NCBI GenBank assembly: GCA_023392975.1
Contig: JAEWNA010000268.1
Location: forward strand, 1-8,968
Length of the DNA: 8,968 nt
Source of the DNA: Pseudomonadota bacterium
GTDB taxonomy: Bacteria > Pseudomonadota > Gammaproteobacteria > Xanthomonadales > Xanthomonadaceae
Direction of reading: 5' to 3'
Part shown: in pieces, positions 6,098-8,968 of the stretch
Layout of the letters: each line of letters starts with the position of its first letter
Numbering within the stretch: the stretch's first letter is position 1
The notes under the pieces: model-generated
What the model saw: only the letters and a program-made list of their open reading frames with translations
Told to the model about the DNA's origin: nothing
Database searches by the model: none
Translations under genes and position numbers: made by a program

Positions 6098-7047
6098 ACG
6101 CTCTTCCTAAGGGCCGCAATGAGCTTCTCAAGCCCCGCTTTATAAGATTTAGAGAAGTCAGCATAGAGCTTGTCAGAGATGATCTTTGGCATCTCAGTAT
6201 CATCGAGCTTCAATGGCAGGATGTGGACGTTGCGACGCTGGACCTCCGTAACCAGCGCGTTATTAAGCTCCTTCTGCACCCAAGGCGAGCCGACAGAGTT
6301 GTTGCTGATTGCGATAAGGAAGTAGTCAGATTCGGCCAAGCCTTGGGCAATCGCCTCGGGGATTGAGTCGCCCACGCGAATGCGCTGTTCGTCGAGCCAC
6401 ACATCGACACCTGCGGCAGTCAGGTCTGCTGCAAGTTGGCGGATGAAAGGCTTATCCGCGGAACTGTGTGAAAGGAAAGCGATGCGCCTTTCCTTATCTG
6501 CCTGATGACGCTCCTCCTTCTTTGCTTCCGCATCATCCAGTAAGTCTTCAGCCAGAAGATTTGGCTTCAGAGCCCCCATCGACTGCGCCCATTCCAGCAG
6601 CGGGTTAAGATCGACGGCGTTGAAAGGAACAATACCCGCGAGCGTCGCAGCCTTCCTGAGCGCCACATCGACCTTGTCACCTAACAGCATGAACTGCCGG
6701 ACTGAGGTCAGAAGCGGCAGTCTCACAAGCGCTTCTTTCACAACTGCCTTTTTTTGGTCCTGCGACCCCTTGTAGGGATAAGGAAGCTGCAGGACGTAGC
6801 CCTTCCCCACAGAATCGACGAGACCAAGCTGAGTCGCGTTCTTCAGCAGCTTTCCCGCCGTACCTCGATCAATACTGGCGAACTGGGCAATCTCGGCCGC
6901 CGCCGGCGAATCCATCCATGCGATAGCATCGAGCACGACGAAAAGGGGATCCAGCTTCGCCGCCTCGAATCGTTGCGAGGAAGGAGCACGAGTTTGAGCC
7001 TTGTTGGCTTTGGTAGTGGCCTTCTTGGCCGGGGCTTTGGGCGTCAT
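6094..7047 (-). CDS. Winged-helix and TIR-domain protein, putative NADase immune effector
   Basis: A 317-residue protein with a C-terminal TIR domain at about 188-310. The beta-A strand and loop are RRIAFLSHSSADK. The BB-loop region is VWLDEQRIRVGDSI. The segment SVGSPWVQKELNNAL places E260 where the catalytic glutamate of NAD-cleaving TIR domains sits (compare W-V-H-K-E in SARM1). The N-terminus is a lysine-rich tail (1-20) followed by a winged-helix-like domain at about 33-90 (AAEIAQF, GTAGKLLKNATQLGLV). A helical linker contains LLDDAEAKKEERHQADKE. It is first in a two-gene operon. Bacterial TIR proteins of this kind usually act in abortive antiphage defence by depleting NAD+ or making a cyclic nucleotide signal. 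The TIR call is firm; the defence role is inference. Confidence 0.92.
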   Translation of the reverse strand: MTPKAPAKKATTKANKAQTRAPSSQRFEAAKLDPLFVVLDAIAWMDSPAAAEIAQFASIDRGTAGKLLKNATQLGLVDSVGKGYVLQLPYPYKGSQDQKKAVVKEALVRLPLLTSVRQFMLLGDKVDVALRKAATLAGIVPFNAVDLNPLLEWAQSMGALKPNLLAEDLLDDAEAKKEERHQADKERRIAFLSHSSADKPFIRQLAADLTAAGVDVWLDEQRIRVGDSIPEAIAQGLAESDYFLIAISNNSVGSPWVQKELNNALVTEVQRRNVHILPLKLDDTEMPKIISDKLYADFSKSYKAGLEKLIAALRKSV

Positions 7048-7055
7048 TCCATCTA

Positions 7056-7082
7056 TTTATCACAAGGATAAACGCGATCCAA
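7056..7082 (-). promoter_or_regulatory. Predicted promoter and overlapping dyad operator of the TIR operon
   Basis: On the minus strand an extended -10 (TG-T-GATAAA, 7056-7064) lies 8 bases before the ATG, with a weak TTGGAT (7077-7082) upstream at a short 15-base spacing. Transcription would begin about at the start codon, so the message may be leaderless. A good Shine-Dalgarno is lacking, which fits. A perfect dyad TTTATC-ACAAG-GATAAA (7056-7072) overlaps the -10, as expected for an autorepressor site. Confidence 0.45.
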
Positions 7083-7174
7083 TTGGGTCGACAGAAGTTG
7101 CCCAGCAAATCCAAGACCCAGTATCCAGCGGGCCACCGATCCCCGTTGACACCTAAGCGGCCTAAACATTTGAA

Positions 7175-7202
7175 ACAAAAGGGGGCAGCTAGTCTCAGCC
7201 CC
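7175..7202 (-). terminator. Probable intrinsic terminator downstream of pntB
   Basis: Read on the minus strand, GGGGC (7202-7198) and GCCCC (7186-7182) form a stem around an 11-base loop, followed by CTTTTGTTT. It lies about 205 bases after the pntB stop and upstream of the TIR operon promoter, so it would end pnt transcription and insulate the cassette. The stem is short and the loop large. Confidence 0.45.
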
Positions 7203-7287
7203 TCATCCGAACACAGCAGGGCAAGTGCGGGGCCGCCTGGACCAGACCGGTCCGCCCGCTTCGCCTCCGCGATAGCCTACCTGCCAG

Positions 7288-7359
7288 CTAGTAGTCCATC
7301 GGCGGGTAGTAATGGAAGTCGAAGCGGACGGCGAGTTCCTTGAACAGGTCCCAGATCAC
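7288..7359 (-). pseudogene. Orphan 3' coding tail, gene remnant
   Basis: After the REP-like element, a minus-strand frame runs IWDLFKELAVRFDFHYYPPMDY to a TAG at 7288. Nearly all of its codons end in G or C, as in true host genes and unlike the neighbouring AT-richer insert. There is no Shine-Dalgarno or plausible complete gene upstream of the GTG at 7359, and the frame upstream runs into the REP-like repeat and the out-of-frame end of pntB. It therefore looks like the end of a host gene whose 5' part was lost. I do not recognise the protein. A tiny intact peptide gene is the alternative. Confidence 0.35.
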
Positions 7360-7365
7360 GCCCAA

Positions 7366-7398
7366 GGTGGGGTTCGCTGCGCTCACCGCCACCCTACA
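7366..7398 (-). repeat. REP-like element with TTGTAG head next to pntB
   Basis: On the minus strand the segment reads TTGTAG, then GGTGG, then a GAGCGCAGCGAA centre, then CCACC. The outer GGTGG/CCACC arms pair, and the head is the same TTGTAG seen in the REP pair at 4893-4946, although the palindrome differs. It starts 9 bases after the pntB stop codon, a typical place for REP elements, and may protect the 3' end of the pnt message. Confidence 0.6.
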
Positions 7399-7406
7399 AT
7401 GCGGGA

Positions 7407-8804
7407 TCAATGCCCCCCGTCCAACGCCTTGAGTTCGCTGACGAGCTGATTCGCCATGTCCGCACCATCGCCATACAGCATCCGCGTGTTGTCGGCATAG
7501 AACAGCGCATTCTCGATACCCGCAAAGCCCGTGCCCTTGCCGCGCTTGATGACGATGGTGTTCTTGCTGTTGACGACATCGAGGATGGGCATGCCGTAGA
7601 TCGGCGAGGCGGGGTCGGTCTTGGCGACGGGGTTGACCACGTCGTTGGCGCCGATGACCAGTGACACGTCGGTGTTGGCGAACTCGGGGTTGATGTCGTC
7701 CATGTCCGCGATGAGGTCGTACGGCACGCCGGCTTCGGCGAGCAGCACGTTCATGTGGCCGGGCATGCGGCCGGCGACGGGGTGGATGGCGAACTTCACC
7801 TTCACGCCGCGCTCGATCAGGCGCTGGGTGAGTTCCCAGATCTTGTGCTGGGCCTGGGCGACGGCCAGGCCGTAGCCGGGCACGATCACCACGCGTTCGG
7901 CGAAGGCCATCATCGCGGCGACGTCGCTGGCGTCGATGGGCTTCTGGCTGCCGGTGATGGCCTGGGCCTCGCCGGTGGCGCCGAAGTTGGAGAACAGCAC
8001 CGACTTGATCGAGCGGTTCATCGCCTTCGCCATCAGGCGGGTCAGCAGGATGCCTGCGGCGCCCACCATCATGCCGGCGATGATCAGGGCCTCGTTGCCC
8101 AGCACGTAACCTTCGAACGCGACCGCGAGGCCGGTGAAGGCGTTGTAGAGCGAGATGACCACCGGCATGTCGGCGCCGCCGATGGGCAAGGTCATCAGCA
8201 CGCCCAGCGCCAGCGCGGCGGCGAAGAAGCCGATGATGTACGGCACCTCCAGCGTGTGCAGCGCCAGCGCGCCCAGCACGACCGCGGCGATGGCGACCAC
8301 GGCGTTGAACACCTGCTGGCCGGGGAAGGTGTAGCGCTTGTCCATGCGGCCGTCGAGCTTGGCCCAGGCGATGATCGAGCCGGTCAGCGAGACGGCGCCG
8401 ATCAGCGCGCCGATGACGGCCAGCGCGAGCGTCACGTTGTTCGGCGATTCGCCGCCGGCTGAGAACTTCAGCAGTTCCACCGCGCCGATGGCCGCGGCCG
8501 AGCCGCCGCCCATGCCGTTGAACAGCGCGACCATCTGCGGCATGTCGGTGATGGCGACCTTCTTGCCCCAGATCCAGTTGACCGCGACGCCCAGCACGAT
8601 GGCGACGGCGATCAGCGGCAGGTTGTGCAGGCCGGGCAGGAAGAACGTGGCGATGGTGGCCAGCACCATGCCGACGCCCGCCCACTGGATGCCGCTGCGC
8701 GCGGTCTTCGGCGAGGCCATGCGCTGCAGGCCGAGCAGGAAGAGGGTCGCGGCGACGAAGTAGCTGGCCTTCACCAGCAGGGACAGCAATTCGACGGCGC
8801 TCAT
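7407..8804 (-). CDS. pntB: NAD(P) transhydrogenase beta subunit
   Basis: The membrane and NADP-binding subunit of proton-translocating transhydrogenase, which moves hydride from NADH to NADP+ driven by the proton gradient. At 465 residues it is full length (E. coli PntB is about 462). The N-terminal part (about 1-275) is a series of membrane helices and includes the conserved MPQMVALFNGMGGGSAA. The NADP domain (about 290-465) shows GYGLAVAQAQ at 310-319, GRMPGHMNVL at 345-354, GANDVVNP at 385-392 and KRGKGTGFAGI from 420. The ATG at 8804 has GGGGGA about 7 bases upstream and overlaps the stop of the small alpha-subunit gene as ATGA, so translation is coupled. GC content is high, as expected for the host core genome. 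Identity is firm. Confidence 0.98.
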   Translation of the reverse strand: MSAVELLSLLVKASYFVAATLFLLGLQRMASPKTARSGIQWAGVGMVLATIATFFLPGLHNLPLIAVAIVLGVAVNWIWGKKVAITDMPQMVALFNGMGGGSAAAIGAVELLKFSAGGESPNNVTLALAVIGALIGAVSLTGSIIAWAKLDGRMDKRYTFPGQQVFNAVVAIAAVVLGALALHTLEVPYIIGFFAAALALGVLMTLPIGGADMPVVISLYNAFTGLAVAFEGYVLGNEALIIAGMMVGAAGILLTRLMAKAMNRSIKSVLFSNFGATGEAQAITGSQKPIDASDVAAMMAFAERVVIVPGYGLAVAQAQHKIWELTQRLIERGVKVKFAIHPVAGRMPGHMNVLLAEAGVPYDLIADMDDINPEFANTDVSLVIGANDVVNPVAKTDPASPIYGMPILDVVNSKNTIVIKRGKGTGFAGIENALFYADNTRMLYGDGADMANQLVSELKALDGGH

Positions 8805-8968
8805 GCCTTGTCCCCCTTCTTCGAGGACTTGAACATGTCGAGCATGCGTTCGGTGACGACGTAGCCGCCGGCGGCGTTGCCGGCGCCCAGCAGCACGGCG
8901 ACGAAGCCGACCGCCTGCTCCAGCGGGGTCTCGGCGTGGCCGAGCACCACCATCGCGCCGATCAGGAC
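8801..8968 (-). CDS. pntAB: NAD(P) transhydrogenase small alpha subunit, membrane part (3' end only)
   Basis: The last 55 residues of a gene that continues beyond the window. They read VLIGAMVVLGHAETPLEQAV, then GFVAVLLGAGNAAGGYVVTERMLDMF, then a basic end SSKKGDKA. This matches the C-terminus of the short membrane alpha-2 subunit found where the alpha chain is split, as in Rhodospirillum rubrum; there is no room to judge the rest. Its TGA overlaps the ATG of pntB by 4 bases, the usual coupling in this operon. The NAD-binding alpha-1 gene is expected just upstream, outside the window. Confidence 0.9.
   Translation of the reverse strand, partial: VLIGAMVVLGHAETPLEQAVGFVAVLLGAGNAAGGYVVTERMLDMFKSSKKGDKA

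Larger units (their letters stand above)
5285..7180. other. AT-richer insert carrying a two-gene TIR cassette
   Basis: Base composition drops sharply here. For example, 5641-5700 has 24 G+C of 60, against 41 of 60 at 8221-8280 in pntB. Codon use in both genes includes many A/T-ending codons that are rare in the flanking genes. Edges are approximate. No integrase, transposase, tRNA or direct-repeat attachment site is visible at either side. The change in composition suggests horizontal acquisition. Confidence 0.75.

Noticed and set aside
5285..7290. Attachment-site direct repeats or a tRNA target flanking the TIR insert
   Set aside because: I compared the two edges and found no convincing shared direct repeat and no tRNA-like sequence.
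7083..7343. Plus-strand open frame between the TIR operon and pntB
   Set aside because: Its product is Ser/Pro/Arg-rich without motifs, it has no ribosome site, and it crosses the terminator and the orphan coding tail.
7288..8685. Long minus-strand frame across pntB
   Set aside because: It is an out-of-frame reading of pntB with a low-complexity Arg/Gly/His product. Only its last 23 codons, beyond the pntB stop, look like genuine coding sequence and are listed separately.
1..8968. CRISPR array, rRNA or tRNA gene
   Set aside because: No regularly spaced repeats and no recognisable RNA gene sequences were seen on either strand.

Overview
The window looks like chromosome of a high-GC gammaproteobacterium, most likely of the Xanthomonadales/Lysobacteraceae (Lysobacter or Luteimonas type). 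This is inferred from strong G/C at third codon positions, a transhydrogenase with a separate small membrane alpha subunit, and REP-like repeats with a GTAG head. Nearly every gene after the first lies on the minus strand.

Layout. (1) 1-662: the last codons of an upstream gene, probably a sensor kinase, and a complete NarL/LuxR-type response regulator on the plus strand. (2) 4028-681, minus strand: a putative RiPP-like modification locus, read in the order promoter and long leader, DUF1843-type protein with three Y-X(10)-G repeats (3733-3296), radical SAM/SPASM enzyme with a C-terminal zinc ribbon (3177-1729), double zinc-ribbon protein with a GWWGFPWG hydrophobic segment (1548-1060), and a small membrane protein (1046-681). 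Strong hairpins sit in both larger gaps. The repeat protein is the presumed substrate and the SPASM enzyme the presumed maturase. (3) 4743-4175: a secreted protein of unknown function with a duplicated PTAVNAY motif and a good intrinsic terminator. (4) 4893-5252: an inverted REP pair, a 60-residue protein, and a perfect 12-bp inverted repeat. (5) About 5285-7180: a visibly AT-richer insert (24 G+C of 60 at 5641-5700, against 41 of 60 at 8221-8280). It carries a two-gene operon with a 4-base overlap: a winged-helix/TIR protein that keeps the putative NADase glutamate, and a partner with an acidic linker and a conserved-looking C-terminal tail. A perfect dyad overlaps its likely promoter. This is the best candidate for an under-described, probably antiphage, system. 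(6) 7182-8968: a terminator, a short orphan coding tail, a REP-like element, complete pntB and the 3' end of the small alpha-subunit gene of the proton-translocating transhydrogenase.

The two most interesting systems are therefore the Y-X(10)-GDL/radical SAM locus, whose repeats depart from the canonical GDL, and the TIR two-gene cassette placed between REP elements next to pntB. No tRNA, rRNA, CRISPR array, transposase or integrase was found.
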